Counted from the first letter of the stretch, positions 1-9,951 are shown. The stretch is DNA of 64,000 bases from Pollutimonas subterranea (GCF_002849655.1 NZ_PDNW01000003.1:265432-329431), one strand, 5' to 3'. Translations and numbers: made by a program. The notes: generated by a model from the letters alone, not told the origin.

Positions 1-675
1 GATACCGAAGTGCTGGTCGTCATGGCCCGTACCGGCGCAGCCGGTGCCAAAGGCATTTCGGCTTTCGTCGTGCCGGCCGACACCCCGGGTGTCACCTACG
101 GCCGCAAAGAAGACAAGATGGGCTGGAACAGCCAGTCGACGCGTCCCGTCGTCTTTGACAATGCCGAGATCCCGGCCGAGAATCTGCTGGGCCAGGAAGG
201 CGAGGGCTTCAAGTTCGCCATGAAAGGCCTGGACGGCGGCCGTATCAACATTGCCGCGTGCTCGGTGGGCGCCGCGCAAGGGGCTTACGAAGCCGCACGG
301 CGCTATATGGGTGAACGAAAGCAGTTTGGCCAGCAGCTGGCCGGCTTCCAGGCCTTGCAATTCAAGCTTGCCGATATGCTCACCAGCATTGTTGCTTCGC
401 GGCAGATGGTGCGCCTGGCCGCCGCCAAGCTGGATGAAGGCGACGCGCAGGCGTCCACCTATTGTGCAATGGCAAAAAGGCTGGCCACCGACCTCTGCTT
501 CCAGGTCTGCCTGGACGCGCAGCAAATACACGGTGGTTACGGCTACCTCAAGGATTATCCCCTGGAGCGCCTGGTACGCGATACCCGCGTCCACCAGATC
601 CTCGAAGGAACCAACGAAATCATGCGCGTGATCATCGCGCGCCAGCTACTCGAAAAAGGAGCCGAGATCCGATGA
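1..675 (+). CDS. Acyl-CoA dehydrogenase, C-terminal part (5' end outside window)
   Basis: The reading frame is open from base 1, so the start lies upstream; 224 residues are visible. They cover the middle beta domain and the C-terminal helical domain of an FAD-dependent acyl-CoA dehydrogenase. The family signatures QIHGGYGYLKDYPLER and HQILEGTNEIMR sit near the end. The stop overlaps the start of the next gene (ATGA), and a 3-hydroxyisobutyryl-CoA hydrolase-like gene and mmsB follow, so the most likely substrate is isobutyryl-CoA in valine breakdown. The family is certain; the substrate is inferred from context only. Confidence 0.9.
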   Translation, partial: DTEVLVVMARTGAAGAKGISAFVVPADTPGVTYGRKEDKMGWNSQSTRPVVFDNAEIPAENLLGQEGEGFKFAMKGLDGGRINIAACSVGAAQGAYEAARRYMGERKQFGQQLAGFQALQFKLADMLTSIVASRQMVRLAAAKLDEGDAQASTYCAMAKRLATDLCFQVCLDAQQIHGGYGYLKDYPLERLVRDTRVHQILEGTNEIMRVIIARQLLEKGAEIR

Positions 676-1838
676 CTTCCCCCGTGTTGTTCCAGGTGCT
701 GGACACCGCCGACGCCATGAAGGTGGGTGTCGCCACACTCAATACTCCACAAACATTGAATGGCCTGTCGCTGGAAATGTGCGAGCTGCTCGAAACGCAG
801 CTTGGCGACTGGCAAGCCGACGATTCGATCGCAATGGTTATCCTTAAGGGTGCCGGAGAACGGGCATTCTGTGCGGGTGGAGACTTGCATGGGCTGTACA
901 AATCCATGCAGGAGAACGCCGGTGGGCAGGCCTGGGACAACGTCCACGCGCGAACCTTCTTCGATACCGAGTACCGGCTCGATTACCTGATCCATACCTA
1001 TCCCAAACCCATGCTTTGCTGGGGTAGCGGCATAGTCATGGGCGGCGGTGTGGGCCTGATGATGGGTGCCAGCCACCGGGTCGTCACAGAAACCACCCGG
1101 TTTGCCATGCCCGAAATAACCATCGGTCTCTTTCCCGATGTGGGCGGTTCATGGATGCTTGCGCGCCTTCCTGGCGGCACCGGCTTGTTCCTGGCACTGA
1201 CAGGCGCGCAATTGGGCCACAGCGACTGCCGCTACCTGGGCCTGGCCGACTACACCCTGGACTCCGGCCAATGGGAAGATGTCGTCCAGCAAATACAGGC
1301 CGAAAGCTGGTCGAAAGACCGTAGCGAGAACGACATCCACCTTGGGCGGTTGCTGCGCGACTTGCGGGCCGAGCCCGAAACCCTAGAGCCTGGCCCACTG
1401 GAAAAGCATTATGGGCTTATCAGGCAGGCATGCGACGGCAAGGACTTCGACGCTATCTGCTCGAGCATTTCGTCCTGGATAGACAACGATGATCCCTGGC
1501 TGAAGCGCGCCGCAACAACGTTTATGTCGGGGTCGCCGGGTTCTGCCCGGCTGTGTTTTGCACTGCTGGACCGGGTGCGCCTGCATTCCCTGGCCGATGT
1601 ATTCCGTGAAGAGTACATCGTGTCGCTGCACTGCGGCGTCCAGGGAGATTTCCAGGAAGGCATACGCGCTCTGCTCATCGACAAGGACAAGCAGCCCAAG
1701 TGGAATCCGGCCACACTGGCACAAGCCACCGACAGCTGGGTCCAGCGCTTTTTCCAGACGCCCTGGCCGGATTCCGTCGACCATCCGCTGGCCGACCTGG
1801 GCGCACAACCGACACGCCGGCAAAATCCGGTCCGCTAG
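672..1838 (+). CDS. Enoyl-CoA hydratase/isomerase family protein, probable 3-hydroxyisobutyryl-CoA hydrolase
   Basis: 388 residues of the crotonase fold. The ATG at 672 overlaps the upstream stop by 4 bp; longer in-frame starts would run deep into the upstream gene. Visible family features are the oxyanion-hole segment FCAGGDLHGLYK (about residue 60), GIVMGGGVGL, and PEITIGLFPDVGGS. The last is the segment that separates 3-hydroxyisobutyryl-CoA hydrolases from ordinary enoyl-CoA hydratases. The length also fits the hydrolase group (about 350-390) rather than the roughly 260 residues of a simple hydratase. It probably frees 3-hydroxyisobutyrate, the substrate of the next gene product. Confidence 0.85.
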   Translation: MTSPVLFQVLDTADAMKVGVATLNTPQTLNGLSLEMCELLETQLGDWQADDSIAMVILKGAGERAFCAGGDLHGLYKSMQENAGGQAWDNVHARTFFDTEYRLDYLIHTYPKPMLCWGSGIVMGGGVGLMMGASHRVVTETTRFAMPEITIGLFPDVGGSWMLARLPGGTGLFLALTGAQLGHSDCRYLGLADYTLDSGQWEDVVQQIQAESWSKDRSENDIHLGRLLRDLRAEPETLEPGPLEKHYGLIRQACDGKDFDAICSSISSWIDNDDPWLKRAATTFMSGSPGSARLCFALLDRVRLHSLADVFREEYIVSLHCGVQGDFQEGIRALLIDKDKQPKWNPATLAQATDSWVQRFFQTPWPDSVDHPLADLGAQPTRRQNPVR

Positions 1839-1884
1839 CTGGCAGCCAGCCTGCCATCAATCAACAAGAACTAGGAGACAAACA

Positions 1885-2769
1885 ATGAGTCGTATCGCTT
1901 TTATTGGTCTGGGTCACATGGGGGGGCCAATGGCCCTGAATCTGGTGAAGGCGGGCCATGAACTGACTGTGTTCGACTTGGTGCCGGCGGCCATCAAGAC
2001 ACTGGTCGACGCCGGTGCCAGCGAAGCAAGATCGGCGCAAGAGGCCGTCGGGAACGCGGAAGTGGTTATCTCCATGCTGCCCGCCAGCAAGCACGTGGAA
2101 GGCCTGTACCTGGGCGAAGCAGGTCTTCTGGACCAAATCGCCGCCAATACCTTGGTCCTCGAGTGCAGCACGATTGCGCCCGAGTCGGCCCGCAAGGTTG
2201 CACAAGCAGCCCACGACCGCAAGATACGCATGATCGATGCGCCGGTCTCCGGGGGCACCGGCGGTGCGGTGGCCGGCACGCTGACGTTCATTGTCGGCGG
2301 AGATGCCGACGATCTTGAAGCGGCCCGGCCTTATCTCGAGAAAATGGGCAAGAACATATTTCATGCGGGAGACGCCGGAGCAGGGCAGGTGGCCAAGATC
2401 TGCAACAACATGCTGCTGGGCATACTGATGGCAGGTACCTCGGAAGCCCTGGCGCTGGGCGTAAAGAACGGGCTCGATCCCAAGGTCCTGTCCGATATCA
2501 TCGCGAAAAGCTCCGGCCGGAACTGGGCAACCGAACTTTACAACCCGTGGCCCGGCGTCATGGAGCATGCGCCCGCATCCAAGGACTATGCGGGAGGTTT
2601 CGGTGTCGACCTGATGCTGAAAGATCTTGGGCTGGCCGCCGAATCAGCCCTGAACGCGCGCGCCTCGGTACCGCTGGGCGAACTGGCGCGCAACCTGTAT
2701 TCCATGCACAGTGCGCAAGGCAATGGCGCGCGGGATTTCTCCAGCATCCTGAACCTGTTCAAGAACTAG
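1885..2769 (+). CDS. mmsB: 3-hydroxyisobutyrate dehydrogenase
   Basis: 294 residues. The start ATG at 1885 has a good ribosome binding site (GGAG at about 1874). The N-terminal Rossmann motif GLGHMGGPMALNLVKAGH binds NAD. The substrate-binding DAPVSGGTGGA motif (about residue 118) and the catalytic lysine segment GAGQVAKICNNMLLG (about 167-181) are all present. It oxidises 3-hydroxyisobutyrate to methylmalonate semialdehyde in valine catabolism, the step after the hydrolase encoded just upstream. It is the last visible gene of the operon and converges on ygfZ with only 4 bp between the stops. Confidence 0.93.
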   Translation: MSRIAFIGLGHMGGPMALNLVKAGHELTVFDLVPAAIKTLVDAGASEARSAQEAVGNAEVVISMLPASKHVEGLYLGEAGLLDQIAANTLVLECSTIAPESARKVAQAAHDRKIRMIDAPVSGGTGGAVAGTLTFIVGGDADDLEAARPYLEKMGKNIFHAGDAGAGQVAKICNNMLLGILMAGTSEALALGVKNGLDPKVLSDIIAKSSGRNWATELYNPWPGVMEHAPASKDYAGGFGVDLMLKDLGLAAESALNARASVPLGELARNLYSMHSAQGNGARDFSSILNLFKN

Positions 2770-2773
2770 CGGG

Positions 2774-3805
2774 CTATTCGCTGTCGACTTTGGTCCGATA
2801 GGGCAGCGGCAGCAGTTCGATGACAGGACCATCCGCCTTTTCCAGGCGGAACTCCTGCGTCGGAAGGTCGGAAAGCTGCACCTCGATCAGAACATGCAGC
2901 GAATCGCAGCTTGCCGCGTTGATGATGCGCCCACAAGGCGCATCCGGGCTGCCGGTCTTGTAGATATCGGTGCCAGCCAGCGTGCCGGCGCTTCTGTCGC
3001 CGGCTTGCGCCACTATGCCATAGGCCATGCGGCGTTTTACCGTGCCCCGGTAATGGCTGCGAGCCACCACTTCCTGTCCCGGATAACACCCTTTGGTAAA
3101 GCTTACCCCATCGATCAAATCGAGATTCAGCGTTTGAGGAATGAATATGTCCTGGGTGGCGGCATCAATCCATGGCAGACCGGCGGCAATGTCCGCCGCA
3201 CGCCAGCATTCGTCATCGGCGCCATTACCGGTCGTTTCGAGCGCCGCCTGCACGGACGGGCTGCCAGGATCAGAAGCAACAAACCACCAGCGTGCCGTAT
3301 CGCGATCGTCCGACGGGGCAGCGATCCAGGTACCGCCGGCACTACGGACGACGTCCCAAGGTTTTTGCTGCGCAGAAATTACGGCAGCGTGCTTGAGAAG
3401 ATCCGTAGACGCCGTGTTTTCATCGGAGCAAGAATGGTCGACCGTAATTCCGAGCACTTTCAGTGACGACAACTGCAGGGTAACCTTGGCGCGCAGCACG
3501 AACATCGAAAGTCGTTTGATCAGGGCGGAGGCGATATCGGCCTTGACAAGCGCATACAGGACGGACGCGTCGTCCTTTTGTCCTGACCAGACCACCATGC
3601 TGCCAAGCAAGCGCCCCTTGGCCGTGCAGTAACCCGCCAGGCGTGCCCGATCGGACGCCATCCCCGTGATGTCGTGGGTCAGCTGTCCATGCAAAAAAAC
3701 GGCGGCGTCCGGTCCGGAGATTCCGATGACGGCAAGATCATTCAGTGGGGCAACAAAGCGTGAAAGGTGTTTCATGGGTAGAACTGGGCTCGCAACAAGA
3801 GACAT
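2774..3805 (-). CDS. ygfZ: CAF17-like folate-binding protein YgfZ
   Basis: Up to 343 residues. The family signature KGCYPGQEVVARSHYRGTVK, with the conserved cysteine of the K-G-C-Y-x-G-Q-E motif, lies about 100 residues before the end. YgfZ proteins bind folate and support maturation or repair of certain iron-sulfur enzymes. Two starts are possible: ATG at 3805, or ATG at 3775 (MKHLSRF); neither has a strong ribosome binding site, and the shorter product matches the usual N-terminus better. It is divergent from mltG. Confidence 0.9.
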   Translation of the reverse strand: MSLVASPVLPMKHLSRFVAPLNDLAVIGISGPDAAVFLHGQLTHDITGMASDRARLAGYCTAKGRLLGSMVVWSGQKDDASVLYALVKADIASALIKRLSMFVLRAKVTLQLSSLKVLGITVDHSCSDENTASTDLLKHAAVISAQQKPWDVVRSAGGTWIAAPSDDRDTARWWFVASDPGSPSVQAALETTGNGADDECWRAADIAAGLPWIDAATQDIFIPQTLNLDLIDGVSFTKGCYPGQEVVARSHYRGTVKRRMAYGIVAQAGDRSAGTLAGTDIYKTGSPDAPCGRIINAASCDSLHVLIEVQLSDLPTQEFRLEKADGPVIELLPLPYRTKVDSE

Positions 3806-3927
3806 AGGCGGAGGGAGCGTTTATGATAACGGGCTTCAGCAAATTATGCAGTGATACTCATTATCGTGCGGTGCGCCCGACTTCCTACCGATCGCCCCGT
3901 TTCTAGCCCGGGCTACACTTTGGTTCA

Positions 3928-4938
3928 ATGACAAAATTAAAATCTTTCATGCTGTACACGCTATTGCTGGTGGCGCTCGTCGCCACCGGCCTGAGCGCGG
4001 CGGCCTGGTACTGGGTCGAGCGCCCCGTTTCCATGAACGCGGAACGCATCGACTATGTCGTTGAATCGGGGAGCCGCCCGCGGACCATCGCCCAGTTGAT
4101 GAATAAATCGGGCATTATTATCAACGAAGACGCCTTTGTCGCACTGGCCCGCCTGACAGGGCGCGATACCTTGATCAAAGCGGGTGCCTACGAGGCAGTA
4201 CGTGGCGATACGCCGCGCACATTGCTCGAGCGCATGGCCAACGGCGACATGACGCAAACCCAGATAACCTTGGTGGAAGGATGGTCGTATCAGCGCATCC
4301 GCCAGGCCTTGGAACAGAATCCGCAGGTCCGGCAGACGCTCTCGACGGTCTCCGATGAAGAAATAGCAAAGAAGCTGGGCGCGACCGAAAGCAGCCTGGA
4401 AGGCCTTTTCTATCCGGACACCTATATCTTCGTGCCGGGTTCCTCAGACTTTGATATCTTGCGGCGCGCCTATCATGCCCAGCAACAATTACTGGCTTCA
4501 GCCTGGGCCGAACGCGATCCTGAATTACCATTGAAGAACCCTTATGAAGCCCTGATACTGGCTTCCATCGTCGAGAAAGAAACCGGCCACAGCGCCGATA
4601 GGCAGCGTGTGGCGGGGGTATTCATCAACCGTCTTCGGCTGGGCATGCCATTGCAGACCGATCCAACGGTCATCTATGGAATGGGTGATGCCTATCAGGG
4701 TCGGATACGAAAAAAAGACCTCACCACCGACACGCCCTGGAATACATACACGCGCGGGGGCCTACCGCCAACACCTATCGCCAGTGCCGGAAAGGCAGCA
4801 TTGTTATCGGCCCTGCATCCCGAAACCCACAAGTTTCTCTATTTTGTTTCCCGAGGCGACGGAACCAGCGAGTTCTCCATGAACCTCGTCGACCACAATC
4901 GGGCGGTATCCAAATATATATTGGGGCGACGTAACTGA
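3928..4938 (+). CDS. mltG: Endolytic murein transglycosylase MltG (YceG)
   Basis: 336 residues with one N-terminal membrane anchor (about residues 7-28) followed by a periplasmic domain. The catalytic glutamate is in [10 protein letters not shown] (Glu218), followed by [21 protein letters not shown], both highly conserved in the family. It cuts nascent glycan strands and so sets their length during cell-wall synthesis. Its stop overlaps the tmk start (TGATG), forming the run mltG-tmk-holB-tatD that is common in proteobacteria. Confidence 0.95.
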   Translation: MTKLKSFMLYTLLLVALVATGLSAAAWYWVERPVSMNAERIDYVVESGSRPRTIAQLMNKSGIIINEDAFVALARLTGRDTLIKAGAYEAVRGDTPRTLLERMANGDMTQTQITLVEGWSYQRIRQALEQNPQVRQTLSTVSDEEIAKKLGATESSLEGLFYPDTYIFVPGSSDFDILRRAYHAQQQLLASAWAERDPELPLKNPYEALILASIVEKETGHSADRQRVAGVFINRLRLGMPLQTDPTVIYGMGDAYQGRIRKKDLTTDTPWNTYTRGGLPPTPIASAGKAALLSALHPETHKFLYFVSRGDGTSEFSMNLVDHNRAVSKYILGRRN

Positions 4939-5582
4939 TGCATGTTCAGCGCGGCTGTTTTATTACTCTTGAAGGGCTGGATGGGGCCGGGAAAAGCACG
5001 CATGTCCAGTGGCTTGTGGAACAACTGCAGAGCCGGGGCCTGCCGGTGGTGTCTACGCGGGAACCAGGGGGGTCGATCCTGGGCGAACAATTGCGCCAGT
5101 TGGTGTTGACGCAATCCATGGACCTGAAAACAGAAACCCTGCTCATGTTTGCTGGCCGGTGCGAACATCTGGAGACAGTCATCAGGCCTGCACTACATGC
5201 CGGCAAGTGGGTGGTATGCGACCGTTTCACCGACGCGACCTATGCTTATCAAGGCGGTGGGCGGCAATTGGGCGAGGACCGTATCAGCGCGCTCGAACAA
5301 TGGGTGCATGCCGATCTGCAACCCGACCGTACCTGGCTTTTTGATGTTCCGCTCGAGGTAGCCCGTGAGCGCCTTGGCAATAGCCGGGATCTGGATCGGT
5401 TCGAGCAAGAAGGCGACGCCTTTTTCGAACGGACCCGTCATGCCTACCATGAGCGGGCCCGCAAGCATCCGCAGCGCTTACATATCATCGACTCAACGGT
5501 CTCTATCGAAGCAGTGCGCCGGGCTCTGCTCCTGCAGATCGATGAGCTGGTGTCGGCCCATCAGGAAGGCAGCATCCAATGA
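4938..5582 (+). CDS. tmk: Thymidylate kinase
   Basis: 214 residues. P-loop GLDGAGKST at residues 13-21, the DR motif in [18 protein letters not shown], and STREPGGS near residue 40 identify dTMP kinase (dTMP + ATP to dTDP). The start overlaps the mltG stop by one base and the 3' end overlaps holB by four, so translation is probably coupled. Confidence 0.96.
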   Translation: MHVQRGCFITLEGLDGAGKSTHVQWLVEQLQSRGLPVVSTREPGGSILGEQLRQLVLTQSMDLKTETLLMFAGRCEHLETVIRPALHAGKWVVCDRFTDATYAYQGGGRQLGEDRISALEQWVHADLQPDRTWLFDVPLEVARERLGNSRDLDRFEQEGDAFFERTRHAYHERARKHPQRLHIIDSTVSIEAVRRALLLQIDELVSAHQEGSIQ

Positions 5583-6634
5583 GTGATCTGGCGTCATTCC
5601 TGCCTTGGCAGGAACAGCTCGCGGCGTCGTGGCTCACGCAGCGCGAACGGTTTGCCCACGCCTGGCTCATTCACGGCGTTCCCGGCATCGGAAAGCGCCA
5701 ATTCGCCCTGGCGGCCGCCGCGAGTCTCCTGTGTGAGTCGCCGCAGAATGGGTTGGCTTGTGGCCGTTGCGTCGCATGTCACTGGCTGGCCAGCGGCAAC
5801 CACCCCGATTTGCGTCGTGTCCGGCCTGAAGCCGTTGCGCTCGAAGAGGGTTCGGCGGCCGCGAACGGGAACGCGGACGAGGATGACGTAGCGCCAACTA
5901 CGGCCAAGAAGGCGCCGTCGAAAGACATCCGGGTGGAACAATTACGAGGCTTGAGCTCCTGGTTCAATACCGCAACCCACCGTGGCGGCTGGCGTGTCGC
6001 CGTGGTGTATCCCGCGCAGGCCATGAACAGCATTTCCGCGAATGCGCTGCTGAAAGTGCTCGAGGAACCCCCCGAGCATACGGTTTTCCTGCTCGTTGCG
6101 GACGCGCCGGACCGTTTGCTGCCCACGTTGCTCTCGCGCTGTCGCCGCCTGCCTTTGCCCGTACCGGAAAAAAGCGCAAGCCTGGAATGGCTGGGGCAAC
6201 AACAGGTGAACGACGCGAATCTGTGGCTTGCCGCGGCGGGCGGAGCACCCTTGCTGGCGTTGCAATTGGCGCAAACCGGCCAGAGTCCGTGTCCCGATTG
6301 GCTCAGCCAGCTGATCGCGCCATTGGCCCAGTCCGCTCCCGTCGATATCGGTCCACTGGCTGACCACCTGGAAAAGGTGCCTACCGAAGTCTGGATCGAC
6401 GCACTCCAGCGCCTCTTCATGGACTTGCTTCTTGCGGCCAGCGGCGCACCGCTGCGTTATTATCCGGGTCTCGAAGAATCCATACGCCTTGCTGCTGCGC
6501 ATGCGGCGCTGGCCAATCTGGCGGAAACAGCAAAATGGCTGGCACAGCAACGTGCAACAGCCAGGCATCCGCTCAATGCCAAGTTGCTGATACACAGCAC
6601 TTTGCAACGCGTGGCACTGGCGTGCCGGCCTTAG
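5579..6634 (+). CDS. holB: DNA polymerase III subunit delta'
   Basis: 351 residues. It has an AAA+ clamp-loader fold with [12 protein letters not shown] as Walker A region near residue 35, a zinc-binding cysteine cluster ([17 protein letters not shown], about 52-68), and [18 protein letters not shown] with the LLSRC sensor segment shortly after. Between the zinc module and the clamp-loader core is an acidic, alanine-rich insert (about 87-110) of low complexity. It is part of the clamp loader that places the beta clamp on DNA. ATGA overlap with tmk. Confidence 0.95.
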   Translation: MSDLASFLPWQEQLAASWLTQRERFAHAWLIHGVPGIGKRQFALAAAASLLCESPQNGLACGRCVACHWLASGNHPDLRRVRPEAVALEEGSAAANGNADEDDVAPTTAKKAPSKDIRVEQLRGLSSWFNTATHRGGWRVAVVYPAQAMNSISANALLKVLEEPPEHTVFLLVADAPDRLLPTLLSRCRRLPLPVPEKSASLEWLGQQQVNDANLWLAAAGGAPLLALQLAQTGQSPCPDWLSQLIAPLAQSAPVDIGPLADHLEKVPTEVWIDALQRLFMDLLLAASGAPLRYYPGLEESIRLAAAHAALANLAETAKWLAQQRATARHPLNAKLLIHSTLQRVALACRP

Positions 6635-6642
6635 GAACGATT

Positions 6643-7413
6643 ATGTACGTAGACTCTCATTGCCATCTCGACTTTCCGGAACTGGCAAAGAACTTGCCTG
6701 ATATTCTCAGCCGTATGGCGCAAAACCAGGTCAGCCATGCTTTGGTCGTCAGCGTGAACCTGCCGAACTGGCCGGGGCTCATGGAACTGGTCGCGCCGCA
6801 TCCCCACTTGTACGCATCAGTAGGGGTACACCCGGACTACGAGGATACGCCCGAACCGACGGTTCAAGAGCTGGTGGACATGGCCCAGTCGCCAAAAGTC
6901 GTGGCCATAGGAGAAACCGGCCTGGACTATTTTCGCATGGCCGAACCGCTGGAGTGGCAGCGCGATCGCTTCCGTACCCATATCCGGGCGAGTCGCGCCA
7001 GCGGCTTGCCCTTGATTATCCATACCCGTTCATCCAGCGCGGACACCCTGCGCATCATGAAGGAAGAGGGAGCCGATCAGTACGGCGGAGTCATGCACTG
7101 CTTTACGGAATCATGGGAAGTCGCGCAAGCGGCGATGGAGCTGAACTTTTATATTTCCCTATCCGGTATCGTTACGTTCAAGAAAGCCCAAGACCTCCAG
7201 GAACTGGCCACCAAGCTTCCGCTGGATCGCCTTCTGATTGAAACGGATTCTCCTTATTTGGCACCCGTTCCTCACCGCGGTAAACTGAACGATCCGTCGA
7301 ATGTCATGCATGTGGCGGAAAAAATCGCAGAGCTACGAGGAATTTCAGTCGCCGAGGTGGCAAAACATTCGACTGACAATTTCTTTAGGCTTTTCAATAA
7401 GATAGGGAATTAA
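6643..7413 (+). CDS. TatD family metal-dependent hydrolase/DNase
   Basis: 256 residues from ATG 6643, nine bases after holB. Metal ligands of the TatD TIM barrel are visible: DSHCHLD at the N-terminus, IGETGLDYFR (Glu near 91), IIHTRSS, GGVMHCFTES and LIETDSPYLAP (Asp near 203). The family includes 3'-5' exonucleases and other phosphodiesterases; which activity applies here cannot be told from sequence. A TatD-type gene is a common last member of the tmk-holB run. Confidence 0.93.
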   Translation: MYVDSHCHLDFPELAKNLPDILSRMAQNQVSHALVVSVNLPNWPGLMELVAPHPHLYASVGVHPDYEDTPEPTVQELVDMAQSPKVVAIGETGLDYFRMAEPLEWQRDRFRTHIRASRASGLPLIIHTRSSSADTLRIMKEEGADQYGGVMHCFTESWEVAQAAMELNFYISLSGIVTFKKAQDLQELATKLPLDRLLIETDSPYLAPVPHRGKLNDPSNVMHVAEKIAELRGISVAEVAKHSTDNFFRLFNKIGN

Positions 7414-7559
7414 GTTTAGAAATAGGATTATATTGATACTAGATAATCCGAATCGATGAAAAATTTCAAATAAATTCTTATTAATCAAGTCATTACGAAC
7501 ACAAATTAATGTTGATTATATAAAGCAAAATAGTTAATGTTAATTAGTTAAAGTAAATT
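7414..7559. other. Very AT-rich intergenic segment before the ankyrin gene
   Basis: About 146 bp that are far richer in A and T than the surrounding genes, with runs such as ATTAATGTTGATTAT and several TTAAT repeats. It ends exactly at the ankyrin-protein ATG and no clear ribosome binding site is visible. It probably carries the promoter and may be a site for an AT-binding nucleoid protein; that is inference. Confidence 0.5.
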
Positions 7560-8411
7560 ATGAAATTACCTCCGCTTTTTCTTGCATGTCGTACCTGGGG
7601 GCTCGGCTTGGCAGCCGCACTGCTGTGTCTAAGCGCGCATGCGGCCAATCCGGCTGACTGGTGGGTAGACATCGCGAATGATCGCGTTTCGAACGTAAAG
7701 ACCATGTTGGCGCGGGGCGCGGACCCAAACGAACTGAGTCCCAAGGGCCAACCCGCCATCATGCAGGCCATCCGTGACGGCGCTTGGGGCGTCTACGACG
7801 TGCTTGCCGCGAACAGAAAAACCGCACTCAATGCCATCAACGTCAATCGTGAAACGCCACTGATGTACCTGGCGGTGCTCGGGGATACCAAGCGGGCAAA
7901 AGACCTGATCCGGCGCGGGGCGATGGTGAATCGCCTGGGCTGGACGCCGCTGCACTATGCTGCATCGACGGGCAAACTGGAAACAGCCAAGATGCTCATA
8001 GCAAATAACGCGATCATCGACGCACCCGCGCCAGACGGTACTACGGCCTTGATGATGGCGGCACATTCAGGAAGCGAAGCGATGGTCCGCTTGCTGTTGG
8101 ATCATGGGGCGGAAGTCACGACACAGAATCTTCAAAAGCTGGACGCGGCCGACTGGGCCATCAACAACAAGCACACGGCACTGGCGGCTATGCTCGAGTC
8201 CCTCACCGACAAGACCCTGAAACAGCGCGCAGCCGCGCGTCAAAGCGAAGGTCAGCGGGCCGAAACCGGCAGCAATGCATCGGGAATCAAGACGATAGAC
8301 CTGGGCGACGTGGATGCAGGGGCCGCAGCGGCTGAACGCAATGTTCCGCAAAAGAAAGCGGAAAAGCCGGCGTCGACATCGCCTTATTTCGACCTGGACC
8401 GCTTCAAGTAA
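7560..8411 (+). CDS. Exported ankyrin repeat protein
   Basis: 283 residues with a Sec-type signal peptide (cleavage likely after LSAHA, near residue 29). About four ankyrin repeats follow (residues 40-200), for example GWTPLHYAASTGKLETAKMLI and GTTALMMAAHSGSEAMVRLLLDHGA. The tail (about 215-283) is charged, low-complexity and probably disordered. It is likely periplasmic and binds proteins, but no partner can be named. It follows tatD after an AT-rich gap and is transcribed in the same direction. Confidence 0.85.
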   Translation: MKLPPLFLACRTWGLGLAAALLCLSAHAANPADWWVDIANDRVSNVKTMLARGADPNELSPKGQPAIMQAIRDGAWGVYDVLAANRKTALNAINVNRETPLMYLAVLGDTKRAKDLIRRGAMVNRLGWTPLHYAASTGKLETAKMLIANNAIIDAPAPDGTTALMMAAHSGSEAMVRLLLDHGAEVTTQNLQKLDAADWAINNKHTALAAMLESLTDKTLKQRAAARQSEGQRAETGSNASGIKTIDLGDVDAGAAAAERNVPQKKAEKPASTSPYFDLDRFK

Positions 8412-8439
8412 AAAGCGGTGCCTTGAAAAAGGCACCGCT
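8410..8439 (-). terminator. Rho-independent terminator of the minus-strand redox group
   Basis: A perfect 11-bp stem (AGCGGTGCCTT paired with AAGGCACCGCT) with a 4-base loop lies between the convergent ankyrin and lipoprotein genes. Read on the minus strand it is followed by TTTTT, 5 bases past the lipoprotein stop. On the plus strand there is no T-run, though the stem may still slow polymerase there. Confidence 0.85.
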
Positions 8440-8443
8440 ATGA

Positions 8444-9247
8444 TCAGGTAGGTATAAATTCAGGCCGTAATATCCCTCGCAGCCTGCTGTAGGGAATCAG
8501 CAGTTCCGGCTGTCCGGACGAGTAGGGCGCGATCTGGTACGAGTCGTATTTCACCAGTAGTCCACCATCCGTAAAGGCGAAATTGCTGCTGGCCTGGAAC
8601 GGCCACAGCCGGTTGTACGCGGCCGGGTCATTCATGGCATCCGGATTCGTCGCCAGCCATTGCGCATGCACCTCTTTCAGGGCGGCAAGGTAGGCGTCCT
8701 GTTTTCCGCTCTCCAGCACATTAGCCAGGCCCAGTACCTTGCCGGTTGCATTGTCCCAGTTCAGGAACTGAGTGGCCGATATGCCATGGGCAGCTCCGGT
8801 GAAATACTGCCAGGTATTCAGTTCAACGACAGTCAGGTACTTGTTCCGGTAACGTGTCTTGGCCGCCAGCAGGGTGGAATCGCGTGGGGCCGCCGTCTTC
8901 CAGAAGTACGCCTCGTATTCTTTTATTGTTGCATAGGGTGGAGCGCCGCTGCTGCCTACGCCGGTCATGACAGCCAGAGCGTGGTCCACCAATTCGGTCA
9001 GTCGCGCAATGCCCGGAAAAACAATGGAGTCCAGCTTTACAGTGGGGCAGTCGCCCTCGCAACCGGGCTTCTTATGTTCCCACTTGACCGCCTGCGTGAA
9101 CAGGCCGTCTTTGCTGGTTTGCTCAGCGGTCTGGGCGGGAATAAGTGAAATATTGTCCGACGGGCCGCTGGCGCACGCGGTCAATACCGATGCCGCAATA
9201 ATGGTGAGTGCCAGGCGGACAGTGAGTGCTGAATTCGATCTTTTCAT
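8444..9247 (-). CDS. Lipoprotein with DUF3298 (RsiV-like) domain
   Basis: 267 residues. It has a lipoprotein signal peptide with lipobox LTAC (Cys near 25). The body matches the DUF4163/DUF3298 layout of RsiV-like proteins: a short beta segment, then GAAHGISATQFLNWDNATGKVLGLANVL and a final SSNFAFTDGGLLVKYDSYQIAPYSSG block. Its start overlaps the GST stop by 4 bp. RsiV itself is a lysozyme-sensing anti-sigma factor, but no sigma gene is nearby, so the function here is open. Confidence 0.8.
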   Translation of the reverse strand: MKRSNSALTVRLALTIIAASVLTACASGPSDNISLIPAQTAEQTSKDGLFTQAVKWEHKKPGCEGDCPTVKLDSIVFPGIARLTELVDHALAVMTGVGSSGAPPYATIKEYEAYFWKTAAPRDSTLLAAKTRYRNKYLTVVELNTWQYFTGAAHGISATQFLNWDNATGKVLGLANVLESGKQDAYLAALKEVHAQWLATNPDAMNDPAAYNRLWPFQASSNFAFTDGGLLVKYDSYQIAPYSSGQPELLIPYSRLRGILRPEFIPT

Positions 9248-9942
9248 TTGATCGTTGCGGCATCCTGGCCGAAAAGGATTTTACGGGATTCTTCGTCGCT
9301 GACCGAAGGCGCCGTGTTGATTTCGTCGGCTAATGCGTAGGCGCGTGCCGTGGCAGGGCGCTGTCGTATGGCGTCGAACCAGCGTTGCAGGTTGGGAAAA
9401 TCGTTCAGGTCTTGCCCTTGGCGCTCGTACGGAACCACCCATGGGTAGCAGGCCATATCGGCAATGGAATATTCCCCGGCAATGAACTCCCGACCTTCCA
9501 GCCGACGGTCAAGCACCTTGTATAGGCGCGCCGTCTCACGCACATAGCGGTCAACGGCATATGTGATCTTTTCAACGGCATAATTATTGAAATGATGATT
9601 CTGTCCGGCCATGGGACCCAAACCGCCCATTTGCCAGAATAGCCATTGCAAGGTGTCCACCCGGCCTCGTAGGGTGTTCGGGATGAACTGGCCGGTTTTT
9701 TCCGCCAGGTACAACAATATGGCGCCCGACTCGAATACCGAGACCGCGGCACCTCCATCGGCGGGAGCATGGTCGACAATGGCTGGGATACGGTTGTTGG
9801 GCGCCACTTCCAGGAATTCTGGCTTGAATTGTTCGCCCTTGCCGATATTGACCGGAAAAATCGTGTAAGGCAGCCCCGTTTCCTCAAGAAACAGGGTAAT
9901 TTTGTGACCGTTGGGGGTAGTCCAATAGTGCAAATCGATCAT
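9244..9942 (-). CDS. Glutathione S-transferase family protein, YfcG/YghU-like
   Basis: 232 residues. The N-terminal thioredoxin-fold domain has HYWTTPNGHKITLFLEETGLPY and the glutathione contact VAPNNRIPAIVD; the C-terminal helical domain has FIAGEYSIADMACYPWV. This pattern is closest to the Nu-class YfcG/YghU enzymes, which act as glutathione-dependent disulfide reductases. The glutathione peroxidase gene is 9 bp upstream and the lipoprotein gene overlaps its end, so all three are probably co-transcribed. Confidence 0.88.
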   Translation of the reverse strand: MIDLHYWTTPNGHKITLFLEETGLPYTIFPVNIGKGEQFKPEFLEVAPNNRIPAIVDHAPADGGAAVSVFESGAILLYLAEKTGQFIPNTLRGRVDTLQWLFWQMGGLGPMAGQNHHFNNYAVEKITYAVDRYVRETARLYKVLDRRLEGREFIAGEYSIADMACYPWVVPYERQGQDLNDFPNLQRWFDAIRQRPATARAYALADEINTAPSVSDEESRKILFGQDAATIK

Positions 9943-9951
9943 GCTGATCCT

